A program made the translations under genes and the position numbers. From Micromonospora haikouensis (GTDB lineage: Bacteria; Actinomycetota; Actinomycetes; Mycobacteriales; Micromonosporaceae), in contig NZ_FMCW01000042.1 in NCBI RefSeq assembly GCF_900091595.1, positions 1 through 45,325 on the forward strand: 45,325 nucleotides of DNA. The letters run 5' to 3'. Of the stretch, positions 24,922 through 33,377 are shown piece after piece. Below the pieces are notes generated by a model. The model was not told where the DNA came from, did no database searches, and saw only the letters and a list, made by a program, of their open reading frames with translations. How positions within the stretch are numbered: position 1 is the first letter of the stretch; every line of letters starts with the position of its first letter.

Positions 24922-25108
24922 AGCGCGGGCAGGTCTTCGGACTCGCGGGCGTGACCCGGCCAGGCCGGATCTCCTACTGGCCGTCGCTTCCCGGGCCGTG
25001 CCGGCCCAGTGCTGATGACGGCGGTCGTTCCCACTCACCGCTGCGGGGCAGTCCCGGATTCCCACCGGGTTCCCTCTTACGACGCCCGGACGTGACAACA
25101 TCCGGGCG
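24922..25108 (-). promoter_or_regulatory. Cobalamin riboswitch R1 (long class) upstream of thioesterase-lysE
   Basis: On the minus strand the B12 aptamer elements appear in order: a P2-like hairpin (CGCCCGGA paired with TCCGGGCG), AAGAGGGAACCCGGTG, the B12 box GACTGCCCCGCAGCGGTGAG, GCACTGG, GGGAAGCGACGGCCAGTAGG and the closing GAGTCCGAAGACCTGCC. About 130 nt of leader then runs to the thioesterase ATG. Such elements normally turn expression off when adenosylcobalamin binds. The ECF operon ends about 35 nt upstream. Confidence 0.93.
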
Positions 25109-25142
25109 AACCAACGCCACGAAGCAGCCTATCCGTGACCGG

Positions 25143-26129
25143 TCAGTCCGCCGGCCGCTGCGGGGCCTGATGTGACCCACCTCCCTGACCGCCCTCCTCG
25201 GCGGTGGCGGATTGCTCATCCAGCCCCCGGCGAGCAGACGGGGCCACGCCTACGGCAGGGCCCGTCACGTCTCCCGATGCCGCCACCGGCGCCCCGGGTA
25301 CCGGCGTGGCCGCTGACGGTGCCGGCTGCGGCGCGGGCGCGGCGAAAGTGACCGGGGCGTCGAACGCGGCCCGCCGGGCGGCGCGCCGCAGCGCGGCCAG
25401 CACCGCCGGGCCGGCCAGCACGACCGCCACCGCGGTGGTGATCGCCCGCCCGGTGTCCCAACCGAACGTCGAGGTGACAGCCGTGAACACCGCGAAGCGG
25501 TGCAGATTGTCCAGTACCGGCGCACCGGCGACGTAGGAGAGTTGAGTGTCCGCGCCAAGGCTGAACGGCCAGAACCACAGGTTCATCAGCAGGCCGTAGC
25601 CGTACGCGGCGAACGCCCCGTACCCGGCCAGGACAGCCACCTCGGCCCGGCCGCGTAACCGCGCGGGGAGCAGACCGGCACCGAGACCCACCCAGGAGGC
25701 GCACAGCATCTGGAACGGCAACCAGGGGCCCACCCCGGCGGTGAGCAGCGCGGAGGCGAACAGCGACGTCGAGCCGAGGAGGAAACCGAAGCCCGGCCCG
25801 AAGACCCGGCCGGCGAGGACGAGCAGGAAGAACACGGTTTCGATGCCCGCGGTGCCGGCGCCCAGGGGACGCAGCGCGGCGTTGACGGCGGCGAGCACAC
25901 CGAGCATCGCCAGGGCCTTGCTGTCGATGCCACCGGAGCTGAGTTCGGCCAGGACGAGCGCCACCAGCACCGGCAGCATGACGAGGAAGACCAGCGGGGC
26001 CTCACCGGTGCGGGCGGTGCTCTCGGGATGCGCGGGAATGAAGAACGGCCAGGTGAAGGTGGCCAACGCGGCGGCGGAGGCGAGGGCCAGCACCACGGCG
26101 GTGCGCGGCGCGACCCGCAGCACGCTCAT
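25143..26129 (-). CDS. ECF transporter S component, predicted cobalamin-specific (CbrT-like)
   Basis: Membrane protein of 328 aa. Residues 1-215 contain about six hydrophobic helices with ETVFFLLVLAGRVFGPGFGFLLG and PFQMLCASWVGLGAGLLP, as in ECF substrate-capture subunits. A long Ala/Pro/Gln-rich cytoplasmic tail follows. ATG 26129 overlaps the ATPase stop (ATGA). It is the last gene of the riboswitch-controlled operon. The substrate is assigned from the cobalamin riboswitch and from the corrinoid-binder-like genes in the same operon. Confidence 0.8.
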   Translation of the reverse strand: MSVLRVAPRTAVVLALASAAALATFTWPFFIPAHPESTARTGEAPLVFLVMLPVLVALVLAELSSGGIDSKALAMLGVLAAVNAALRPLGAGTAGIETVFFLLVLAGRVFGPGFGFLLGSTSLFASALLTAGVGPWLPFQMLCASWVGLGAGLLPARLRGRAEVAVLAGYGAFAAYGYGLLMNLWFWPFSLGADTQLSYVAGAPVLDNLHRFAVFTAVTSTFGWDTGRAITTAVAVVLAGPAVLAALRRAARRAAFDAPVTFAAPAPQPAPSAATPVPGAPVAASGDVTGPAVGVAPSARRGLDEQSATAEEGGQGGGSHQAPQRPAD

Positions 26130-27763
26130 GCCGGCTCCCGGGCCGGGCCCAGCGCGGCGGTGACCTGCTCGACCGTCAGCCACGGCGCCGGGGCGAGGAC
26201 CTTGGCCACCTGCGGAGCGAACGCCGGCGAGGCGAGCATGACCTCGGCGGTGGTGCCGTCGGCCACGATGTCCCCGTCGGCCATCACGACCACCCGGTCG
26301 GCGAGGATCGCGACGAGCTCGACGTCATGCGTCGCGACCACCACCGCCCGGCCGGCGGCGGCCAGCCCGCGAATCAGGGCGACGAACTGCCGCTTGGCGA
26401 GATAGTCCAGACCACGGGTCGGCTCGTCGAGCAGGACCACCGGTGGGGCGGCGGTGAGCTGCACGGCGAGCACGAGCGCCAACCGTTGCCCCTCGGACAG
26501 GTCACGGGGGTGCCGGTCGCCGGGCAGACCGGGAGCGAGCCGGTCGAGCAGGCTGCGGCAGGCGCCGGCCGCCGCACCGGTCTCCCGGTCGGCCTGACGG
26601 CACTCGGCGTCCACCGTCTCCAGATAGAGCAGGTCTCCCGGGGTCTGCGGGACGAGTCCGACGTGCCGGCGGGCCTGGCCGGCCGACAGCTGCTTCGGGT
26701 CGACGGGGTCCCGCCCGATGCCGGCATCGACGGTGACGGTGCCCCGGTGGCGGGGACCGCTGCCCTGCACCGCCCAGAGCAGGCTCGACTTGCCGGATCC
26801 GTTGCGGCCCATCAACGCGACGACCCTGCCCCGATGCAGGTCGAGGTCGAGGCCGGCCACGGCCACGGTGCCCGGATACCGCACGACGATCTTCCGGGCG
26901 GCCAGCACCGGGGCCGTGCCCGGGGCCGGTGGCGGGTCGGGAGGTGCCGTGGCGGCGAGCCGCTGACGCAGGGCACCGGCCCGTCGTCGGGCGTCGCGGA
27001 CCGACAGGGGCAGCGGCGTCCACCCGGCCAGCCGGCCCAGCTCGACCAGCGGCGGCGCGAGGTCGACACCGGCCAGCACCGCCGCCGGTTCCCCGTCGAC
27101 CACCCGGCCGTCGCCGGGCAGGTAGAGCAGCCGGTCGGCGTACTGCACGACCCGTTCCAGGCGGTGTTCGGCAAGCACCACGGTCACGCCCAGGTCGTGC
27201 ACCAGCCGGGTGACGGCGGCGAGGACATCCTCGGCGGCGGTGGGGTCCAGGGCGGAGGTGGGTTCGTCGAGCACCAGCACCCGGGGGTGGGAGGTGAGGA
27301 CCGCGCCGATCGCGACCCGCTGCTGCTGCCCACCCGACAGCGTCCGCAGCGGCCGGTGCCGCAGCTCGGCGATGCCGAGCAGATCAAGGGTCTCCTCCAC
27401 CCGCTTACGCATCACCGCCGCCGGCAGGGCCAACTGCTCCATGCCGTACGCCAACTCTTCTTCGACGGTGTCGGTGACGAACCCGGACAGCGGGTCCTGA
27501 CCGACCACACCGACGACGTCGGCAAGATCGCGGGGCGGATGCCGGCGGGTGTCCCGACCGTCGACGGTGACGCTGCCGTACAGGGTGCCGCCGGTGAAGT
27601 GCGGCACCAGCCCGTTGATCGCCCGCAGCAGCGTCGACTTGCCGGCCCCGGTGCGACCGGCGACCAGGCACAGCTCGCCCTCCTCGACCCGCAGGCTCAC
27701 CTCCCGCAGCGGCGGTGGACCATCGTCGCTGTAGCGGACGGTCACCCGGTCGAATGTGATCAC
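26126..27763 (-). CDS. ECF transporter energy-coupling ATPase, two fused ABC domains (EcfA1-A2)
   Basis: A 545-aa protein with two ABC ATPase domains. The first (about 1-230) has Walker A AGRTGAGKST, signature LSGGQQQR and Walker B VLVLDEPTSALDP. The second (about 300-520) has GRNGSGKSS, a variant signature LSEGQRL and VVLLDEPTRGLD. Fusion of EcfA and EcfA' in one chain is common in actinobacteria. GTG 27763 overlaps the EcfT stop (GTGA). It powers uptake together with the T and S subunits encoded on either side. Confidence 0.9.
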   Translation of the reverse strand: MITFDRVTVRYSDDGPPPLREVSLRVEEGELCLVAGRTGAGKSTLLRAINGLVPHFTGGTLYGSVTVDGRDTRRHPPRDLADVVGVVGQDPLSGFVTDTVEEELAYGMEQLALPAAVMRKRVEETLDLLGIAELRHRPLRTLSGGQQQRVAIGAVLTSHPRVLVLDEPTSALDPTAAEDVLAAVTRLVHDLGVTVVLAEHRLERVVQYADRLLYLPGDGRVVDGEPAAVLAGVDLAPPLVELGRLAGWTPLPLSVRDARRRAGALRQRLAATAPPDPPPAPGTAPVLAARKIVVRYPGTVAVAGLDLDLHRGRVVALMGRNGSGKSSLLWAVQGSGPRHRGTVTVDAGIGRDPVDPKQLSAGQARRHVGLVPQTPGDLLYLETVDAECRQADRETGAAAGACRSLLDRLAPGLPGDRHPRDLSEGQRLALVLAVQLTAAPPVVLLDEPTRGLDYLAKRQFVALIRGLAAAGRAVVVATHDVELVAILADRVVVMADGDIVADGTTAEVMLASPAFAPQVAKVLAPAPWLTVEQVTAALGPAREPA

Positions 27764-29001
27764 GGGTGACCTCCGGGTACGGAAGTGGCCGGGTCGCCGG
27801 TACGGGTGGGTGCCGCGACAGCGTTGACCGGTGTGCCCGCCGTCGGTGCTCGGGTCGACGGCGACCCGGGTGGTGGCGGGGCCAGCCACGCCGGCCCCGC
27901 CGCCGCCGCGACGGCGAGCAGCATCAGCGGCGTCACCTCGGGCCAGGTCAGCGGACTGACCGGCGGATAGAGCAACTCCGGGGCGACCGAGCCGGCGAGC
28001 AGCGTCAACGCGGCGGCGGCGATGCCACACCCGGCCACCAGCAGCTCGGCGGAGCGCCACCGGTCGGGCCGGTAGCGGCTACGCCGGACCCGGCGGCCGG
28101 CCAGCAGCATCCCGGTCACGGCGACGACCAGACCGGCGAGGAGCATCGGCAGGCCCAGGTAACCGGATCCGGTGGAGTCGAGCAGCCCGTACGTGCCGGC
28201 GCAGACCCCGACCAGCCCGCCGAGCACCAGCGCCCCCGTCGCGGCGCGCTGACCGGCCGGCACCGCCGCGGTGCGGCCGTATCCGCGCGAGTCCATCGCC
28301 GCCGCCAGTGCCAACGACCGGTCCAGGGCATCGGCCAGCACCGGCAGGGCGATCCCCCGCAGTGCACGCATGCCCCGACCGGTCGCGCCGCGCAGCCGAC
28401 GCGCCCGACGTACCCGCAGCACGCTCTCCACCAGTTGCGGCGCGACCGACAGCGCCACCACCACGGCGGTGCCCACCGCATACAGCGCCCCGGGTACGGC
28501 CTTGAGGAGTCGTTTCGGGTTGGCCAGCGCGTTGGCGGCACCGAGGCAGACCAGCATCGTGGCCAGCCGCAGCCCGTCATAGAACCCGCCGAGGACCTGT
28601 TCGACGGCGACCGGCCCGAACAACCGGATGCCCGCCGCCCACTCGGGCAGTGGGATCTCCGGCAGCGACACCAGCAGGTGCTCGCCCTGTCCGCCGCCGA
28701 AGACGATCCGGAACACCACCCGCATTGCGATGATCACCGCACCGAGGACGAGGTACATCCGGAACGCCAGCGCCCATGGAGCGTCGGTGCGCCGCCGCAG
28801 CACCGTCAACGCGGCGACGGCGACGAGCAGCGCCAACAGCAACGGATTGGTGGTGTGGCTGGCTGCTGTGGCCAGGCCGAGTGCCCACAACCACCACGCG
28901 CCCGGATGCAACCCCCGCGGCAGCCGGGCGGCCGACCAGTGGCGCGGTCCGCGCTCCGGGTCGGCCGCAGCCGCGTCAACCCCGTCCCGATGCTCAGTCA
29001 T
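27760..29001 (-). CDS. ECF transporter transmembrane T component
   Basis: A 413-aa protein, longer than usual for EcfT because of a Pro/Thr-rich C-terminal tail. It has several transmembrane helices and the two cytoplasmic coupling motifs of EcfT: the first around RRARRLRGATGRG, the second AAMDSRGYGR, the Ala-Arg-Gly type that docks onto the ATPase dimer. ATG 29001 overlaps the upstream beta-domain gene by 8 nt. It forms the scaffold that links the S component to the ATPases. Confidence 0.88.
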   Translation of the reverse strand: MTEHRDGVDAAAADPERGPRHWSAARLPRGLHPGAWWLWALGLATAASHTTNPLLLALLVAVAALTVLRRRTDAPWALAFRMYLVLGAVIIAMRVVFRIVFGGGQGEHLLVSLPEIPLPEWAAGIRLFGPVAVEQVLGGFYDGLRLATMLVCLGAANALANPKRLLKAVPGALYAVGTAVVVALSVAPQLVESVLRVRRARRLRGATGRGMRALRGIALPVLADALDRSLALAAAMDSRGYGRTAAVPAGQRAATGALVLGGLVGVCAGTYGLLDSTGSGYLGLPMLLAGLVVAVTGMLLAGRRVRRSRYRPDRWRSAELLVAGCGIAAAALTLLAGSVAPELLYPPVSPLTWPEVTPLMLLAVAAAAGPAWLAPPPPGSPSTRAPTAGTPVNAVAAPTRTGDPATSVPGGHP

Positions 29002-29899
29002 CGGGATCGGCGGCGCGGCGTCGGCGGGCGGTGACCACGCCGCCGGCGGCGAGCGCGGCCAACAGCAGCGCCCCGGCGATCGTGCCCAGCGGCAGCCCGC
29101 CGTCGTCGCTGTCGGAGGCGGCGACCTCGGTCACCGCCGGCTCGCTGGCCGTACCGCCCGATGACCCGGTGACGCCACCGGGCGTCGTCGTCGGCACCGA
29201 CGGGGATGTCGCCGCCACGCTGGCTGACGCCGTGGCCGACAGGGTGGCGCCCGGGGTGCCGGCAGGAGGGGGGATCGTGGTCCGACCGGCCCCGCCGGCC
29301 GGTGGCACGACCGGACCGCCACCTGCGGCCGGCGGTGGCGCGGCCGATCCGCCACCGGCCGCCGGCGGCGGTGGCGGTGGAGGAGGTGGAGGAGGTGTGG
29401 GGGCCGGCCGTTTCGGCGTAACTCCCGGCCTGGGGGCGTCGCTGGCGTTGCGGTGGAGCGAGAAGGACCAGCCCTCGAAGCTGCCGGCCGGCGGCTTGCG
29501 GTTGAGGACGCCCTTGTCGCTGTATGCCCAATCACCCCCGTTCGCGGCATACCAGTACGACCAGTAGGCGCTGGCCGGTGGGGTGTCCACGCACTTCTCC
29601 GAGGCCGCCGACGGCTTACCGTCGATCCGGCAGATGAAACCCTCACCCCAGCGCAGCGTGCCGGTGATCTCGAAGCCGGCGTTCTTGAGCGCCGCGAGAC
29701 CGGTGGCCTGGGTGCCGGAAGCGCAGCGCACCACCGTGCCCCCGCCCAACTCGTTAAAGTCGACCACGACGGTGACCCCGGAGGCATCCGGGCAGTATCC
29801 GGCCGACCCGGCAGCCGCCGCCGGGCTGCCCGGCCAGGCCACGGCGCTCACCGCCGCGAGCACGACGACCGTCGCGGCGTGAGCGGCCCGGCTGCTCAT
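28994..29899 (-). CDS. Membrane-anchored DUF4430 / transcobalamin beta-domain-like protein
   Basis: A 301-aa exported protein: Sec signal (1-32), a DUF4430-like beta domain (about 34-148) with four cysteines (36, 59, 90, 103), the core CRIDGKPSAASEKCVDTPPA and the signature AYWSYWYAANGGDWAYSDKG followed by FEGWSF. An 11-residue proline run, a Pro/Gly/Thr stalk and a C-terminal transmembrane helix with ARRRRA stop signal follow. The YWxYW...G...P...EGWSF pattern resembles the C-terminal beta domain of intrinsic factor and transcobalamin. ATG 29899 overlaps the alpha-barrel stop (ATGA), so both halves are co-translated. I predict it closes over cobalamin with that partner, next to the ECF importer. 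Confidence 0.82.
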   Translation of the reverse strand: MSSRAAHAATVVVLAAVSAVAWPGSPAAAAGSAGYCPDASGVTVVVDFNELGGGTVVRCASGTQATGLAALKNAGFEITGTLRWGEGFICRIDGKPSAASEKCVDTPPASAYWSYWYAANGGDWAYSDKGVLNRKPPAGSFEGWSFSLHRNASDAPRPGVTPKRPAPTPPPPPPPPPPPAAGGGSAAPPPAAGGGPVVPPAGGAGRTTIPPPAGTPGATLSATASASVAATSPSVPTTTPGGVTGSSGGTASEPAVTEVAASDSDDGGLPLGTIAGALLLAALAAGGVVTARRRRAADPDD

Positions 29900-31344
29900 T
29901 GCGCTCGCCGTCGACGTCCGAGCACCAGCAGCACCACACCGCCGCCGATCAGCAGCAGTGCGACCAGCACGTACCCGATGATCGCCGTACCGGTGGTGGG
30001 GAGGCCGGGCAGTGCGGGGGCGGCCGGGGTGGTGCTCGGTGCGGCGGTGCCGGTCGGTGACACGGTGGGGGAGGGCGTCGCCGGGGTACCGGTGGCGCTC
30101 GGGCTCGGACCGGCCGTGCCGGTCACCGTCGGCGTCGGTGCGGCCGTCGGTGTGGGGGAGACGGTCGGTGTGGGAGTCGCGGTGCCGGTCGGCGTGGGCG
30201 TCGGCGACGTCGGCGGCAGGTCGAGGCCGATGCGGCCCAGCGGCACCTGGGCGAGCCCGAGTAGGGCCTGCGCGGTGGCCCTGCGCCACTGGTCCCGGTC
30301 GGTGTCCGTGATCCCCGCCGTGACAGCGCCGGTGAACGACTCGGCGTGGTAGGCGATCGCGCCCGCATCGCCGGCCGCCGCACCACCGTTCGTCGCGGTG
30401 AGCTGCAATCCGGTCAACGCGTGGGCGGCCTGTGCGGCCTGGCTGTCCCGGCCGGCGGCGGCGAGCGCCTGCCCGGCCAGCCCGGTGCTGTTGGAGTTCG
30501 CGCCGGTGGTCGGGCCGGAACCGCCGAACGAACCGTCGGCGTGCTGCTGACCCACCAACCAGTCCGCGCCCCGGCGGGCGGCGTCGGTGGCGTCGGTGGC
30601 ACCGGAGTCAGCGGCGGCCAGCAACGCCTGCACGGCCATCGCCGTGGAGTCGACGTCGAGGGTCGCGCCCGGCTGCTCGTCGCAGGACGGCGACGGGCCG
30701 TCCGCGGTGTCCGGGTAGAGCCGGAAGCCGCCGGCAGCGCACTGCTGCCGGACGAGGAAGTCGACGGTGTCCTGCGGCAGGTCACCGCTGCGGGCCAGCC
30801 CCAGCACGGCGAAGGACTGGTCGAAGGTGTTGCTGGCGTCCGGTCCACTGTCGGCCGTGGTGCGACTGGTGATCCGTCCCCTCTGGTGACCGGCGTCCGC
30901 CCCGGCGACCAGGGACAGGGTCACCGCCCGCAGGTCGTACCCGCCGAAGTCGGTGGGATCGGCGCCGGCGGCGGACGCGACGTAGAGCAGCTTCGCGGTC
31001 GCCCCGCCGTCGGTGAAACCCTCGATGCCCCAGTCGTCGTAGCTGTTGTAGGAGCGGACGTGCGCCGCGACCTGCCCGGTCGCAGCCTGACGCGTCGGTA
31101 CCGACCCGCCGGTGGCGGACATCGCGATGATGCCGTCGATGGTCAGGCCCCAGTCCTGACCGCCGAATGGCCCGGGCAGTGTGCCGTCGGTGAACTCACC
31201 GGCCAACCACGAGGTGGCGTCACGCGCGGCGGCGGCATCAGCCGGGGCGGGCGCGGCCACTCCGGCCAGGGGCACCGCGGCCGTGACGACGGTCGTCGCC
31301 ACGATCGCGCCGAGGCCGGTGGCGAGACGCCGGGACAGAAGCAT
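29896..31344 (-). CDS. LPTTG-anchored alpha/alpha-barrel protein, intrinsic-factor alpha-domain-like
   Basis: A 482-aa surface protein: signal peptide (1-38), six helical repeats (cores GLTIDGIIAMSA 66-77, GATAKLLYVAS 114-124, FDQSFAVLGLAR 174-185, DSTAMAVQALLAA 232-244, NSTGLAGQALAAA 285-297, ATAQALLGLAQ 356-366), a Pro/Thr stalk (375-440), then sortase signal LPTTG (448-452), a transmembrane helix and RRRR. Six repeats and STGLAxQAL-type motifs match the alpha6/alpha6 barrel of intrinsic factor and transcobalamin, which also resembles prenyltransferase/squalene-cyclase repeats. ATG 31344 was chosen for the signal peptide and an AAAGG site. First gene after riboswitch R2. Confidence 0.82.
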   Translation of the reverse strand: MLLSRRLATGLGAIVATTVVTAAVPLAGVAAPAPADAAAARDATSWLAGEFTDGTLPGPFGGQDWGLTIDGIIAMSATGGSVPTRQAATGQVAAHVRSYNSYDDWGIEGFTDGGATAKLLYVASAAGADPTDFGGYDLRAVTLSLVAGADAGHQRGRITSRTTADSGPDASNTFDQSFAVLGLARSGDLPQDTVDFLVRQQCAAGGFRLYPDTADGPSPSCDEQPGATLDVDSTAMAVQALLAAADSGATDATDAARRGADWLVGQQHADGSFGGSGPTTGANSNSTGLAGQALAAAGRDSQAAQAAHALTGLQLTATNGGAAAGDAGAIAYHAESFTGAVTAGITDTDRDQWRRATAQALLGLAQVPLGRIGLDLPPTSPTPTPTGTATPTPTVSPTPTAAPTPTVTGTAGPSPSATGTPATPSPTVSPTGTAAPSTTPAAPALPGLPTTGTAIIGYVLVALLLIGGGVVLLVLGRRRRAQ

Positions 31345-31494
31345 GGGATTGCCTTTCGCAGAGCGGTCGGTGAGACCTCCGGAACACACCCCCGGACACG
31401 TCATCCCGCTCCGCGTATGGCGGTGAGCGGGATGAACGGACCGTCGACGGCAGCCCGGACCTCACCCTGTAGACCTCGACAGTGGAAGCCGCTC

Positions 31495-31585
31495 GTCCCG
31501 GGCGGGGCATTCCGGCTCGCGAGAGGACCTCTCGCTCACGGTTGCGGGTCAGCGCCGGCTTCTACCGGCTTCCCCCCACACGGGA
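31495..31585 (-). promoter_or_regulatory. Cobalamin riboswitch R2 (short class) upstream of the alpha-beta-ECF operon
   Basis: On the minus strand: GGGGGAAGCCGGT, the paired AAGCCGGCGCTGA, B12-box core CCCGCAACCGTGAGC, a short stem-loop (GAGAGGTCCTCTC) and the closing GCGAGCCGGAATGCCCCGCC. This is the compact actinobacterial layout and lacks the extra arm seen in R1, R4 and R5. About 150 nt of leader separate it from the alpha-barrel ATG, with a GC-rich inverted repeat (CATCCCGCTC and its complement near 31400-31435) that could be the expression platform. Confidence 0.88.
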
Positions 31586-31628
31586 CGTATGCAGTTGTTC
31601 ACCCGGCGCACCGGATGCCGACACGGTA

Positions 31629-31658
31629 CCGCCCTGGCGTCGTAGGACGCCAGGGCGG
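31629..31658. terminator. Hairpin terminator after the soluble alpha-beta operon
   Basis: A perfect 13-bp inverted repeat (CCGCCCTGGCGTC and its complement) with a GTAG loop lies 46 nt past the stop of the small beta-domain gene and just before riboswitch R2. It separates the two B12-regulated transcription units. Confidence 0.8.
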
Positions 31659-31703
31659 CGGCCGGCAGCCGACGCGCCGGTCATACCAGGGCTGCGGTCT
31701 GGG

Positions 31704-32189
31704 TCAGGGTGCGGCGATGCTCGGCGCTGCGCCCGCCCCGAACGACCAGCCCTCGACGCTGCCCGGAGCCGGGTTGTAGCTGCTGGCGCCCGAGGAACTG
31801 TAGGACCACGACCCGCCCGCCGGGGCATGCCAGTACGACCAGTAGGCGGTGGCCGGCGGCGTGTTGACACACGGCTCGGTCGCGGAGGTGGGCTTGCCGT
31901 TGATCCGGCAGACGAACGCCAGACCCCAGCGCGAGGTGCCGGTCACCGTGAAACCGGCCCCCTGCAGGGCGGCCACCCCGGTGGCCGGGTCACCCAGGGC
32001 GCACGCGACCTGCACACCCCCGCCGAGCGCGCCGAAGTCGACAACGACGGTGACCCCTGTGGTGCCGGTACAGGCGGCGGCGTGCGCCGCCTGCGGCGTA
32101 GGCTCCACGGCGGTCAGGGCGACCGCGGCCACGGCGGCGGCCACCAGGCCGGCGAGCCGTACGCGGACGATGGATCGGAGACGGAACAC
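31704..32189 (-). CDS. Secreted DUF4430 / transcobalamin beta-domain-like protein
   Basis: A 161-aa protein that is a signal peptide (1-37) plus one beta domain. It carries CRINGKPTSATEPCVNTPPA, AYWSYWHAPAGGSWSYSS and SVEGWSFG, closely parallel to the anchored beta protein at 28994-29899, with four cysteines in equivalent places but no stalk or membrane helix. I chose GTG 32189 because GGGAGG lies just upstream and the signal peptide starts there; an ATG at 32225 overlapping the alpha gene stop would add 12 residues. It should be released and pair with the soluble alpha-barrel protein. Confidence 0.82.
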   Translation of the reverse strand: MFRLRSIVRVRLAGLVAAAVAAVALTAVEPTPQAAHAAACTGTTGVTVVVDFGALGGGVQVACALGDPATGVAALQGAGFTVTGTSRWGLAFVCRINGKPTSATEPCVNTPPATAYWSYWHAPAGGSWSYSSSGASSYNPAPGSVEGWSFGAGAAPSIAAP

Positions 32190-32221
32190 AGGTCCTCCCG
32201 GGTTCAGGTCGGCACGACAGG

Positions 32222-33265
32222 TCATGAACAGGTCAGGACCGGCGCGCCGGAACCGGCGGCCGCAGCGGAGAGCGTGGCAAGGCCGTCCCCGGTCAGGCCC
32301 AGGACGGCCTGGCCGGTGGCGCGGGTGGCGGTGGCCGGGTCGAAGGTGCCGCCGTCGAAGTCGACCGCGCCCCGGTCGGCCGGCGCACCGGTGCACCCCA
32401 CCTGCAGGCCGACCAGGTACGCCCGTGCCCGCGCCCAGGCCAACGGCCGGTGGCCGGTGCGGAGCGCCTGCCCGGCGAGCCCGGTGCTGTTGGCGTTCGG
32501 GACGCCCGACGAATCGGCGAAGCTACCGTTGGCGCCCTGCACCGACACCAGCCAGCGCAGCCCGGCGGCAGCGGCGACCGGACGCCCCGCCGCCTGGAGG
32601 GCCTGCACCGCCAGTGCGGTCGCGTCCACATCGGAGGTGCACACCGGCTGAGCGGGCAGCAGCGGGTATCCGCCGTCCGGGCAGCGGGTCCCGGCCAACC
32701 AGGTGGCGGCGGTCGCGGGCACACCCTGCGCCGTGCGGTCCAGGGCGAGGATCGCGAAGGACTGGCTGAACGCATTGCTGTAGTTGCCGTACGCCGACCG
32801 GTCGGTGAACCGGCCGCTGGGCGATTCGAGCCCCCGCAGCCGGGCGATCAGGTCGACGCCGCCGACGTCGGTCGGGTCGTCCCCGCGTACCTGCACGGCG
32901 AGGGCGAGCTTCGCGGTCGCGCCCGCGTACGCCTCGGTGCCGCCGTCACCGACGTAACCGTCGCGGACGTCCGGCCGGGTGACCCAGTCCAGTGCCTGCG
33001 CCCCGAAGTTGTCGGCGACACCGGCGGCGGCGAAGGCGAACACCGCGTCGAGGGTCAACCCCTGGTCGGGGTAGGCGACGCCGTCGAAGACCACCTCGAA
33101 TCGTTCGCCGTCGACGAGTTGGCGCGCGAGCCAGCCGGCGGCGGCCCCGGCCCGGTCGACGCCGGGGTGCGCGGGCGCGGCGGTCGCAGGTGCGGCGAGG
33201 GTGAGGGCGGCGAGTACGCCGCAGAACAGGGCGAGCAGGCGGTGCCGGCTCAGGCGGACGACCAT
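32222..33265 (-). CDS. Secreted alpha/alpha-barrel protein, intrinsic-factor alpha-domain-like
   Basis: A 347-aa protein with signal peptide (1-30, ATAAPA) and six helical repeats: GLTLDAVFAFAA 69-80, GATAKLALAV 115-124, FSQSFAILALDR 166-177, DATALAVQALQAA 214-226, NSTGLAGQALRT 259-270, ATGQAVLGLTG 316-326. Four cysteines (195, 209, 291, 346) could form disulfides. It matches the anchored barrel at 29896-31344 motif by motif but ends right after the barrel, with no stalk, LPXTG or membrane helix. It is transcribed behind riboswitch R3 with the small beta-domain gene 32 nt downstream. I predict an extracellular corrinoid-capturing complex. Confidence 0.82.
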   Translation of the reverse strand: MVVRLSRHRLLALFCGVLAALTLAAPATAAPAHPGVDRAGAAAGWLARQLVDGERFEVVFDGVAYPDQGLTLDAVFAFAAAGVADNFGAQALDWVTRPDVRDGYVGDGGTEAYAGATAKLALAVQVRGDDPTDVGGVDLIARLRGLESPSGRFTDRSAYGNYSNAFSQSFAILALDRTAQGVPATAATWLAGTRCPDGGYPLLPAQPVCTSDVDATALAVQALQAAGRPVAAAAGLRWLVSVQGANGSFADSSGVPNANSTGLAGQALRTGHRPLAWARARAYLVGLQVGCTGAPADRGAVDFDGGTFDPATATRATGQAVLGLTGDGLATLSAAAAGSGAPVLTCS

Positions 33266-33377
33266 CGGAAGCGCCTTTCCGGCCCGGCGGTCGTCAGAAC
33301 CCGGACGATCACCAGCGGCAGGCAGGATCGACCGGCCTCCGACCCGTGGGCCACGACGGGTGGGGAACGGAAATCAC

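Noticed and set aside
25083..25108. Hairpin as terminator of the ECF operon
   Set aside because: R4 has an equivalent hairpin immediately before AAGAGGGAA, so it is better read as a helix of the cobalamin aptamer.
26327..27769. Plus-strand 480-codon frame
   Set aside because: Antisense of the ECF ATPase, whose Walker and signature motifs are all on the minus strand.
30090..30220. Short repeated units, considered as CRISPR or minisatellite
   Set aside because: They encode the Pro-Thr repeats of the surface protein stalk in frame; no spacer-repeat periodicity or cas genes.
29453..30352. Plus-strand 299-codon frame rich in Gly-Val repeats
   Set aside because: It is the antisense shadow of the Pro/Thr stalk of the LPTTG protein; the minus strand has signal peptide, repeats, sortase signal and overlapping operon structure.
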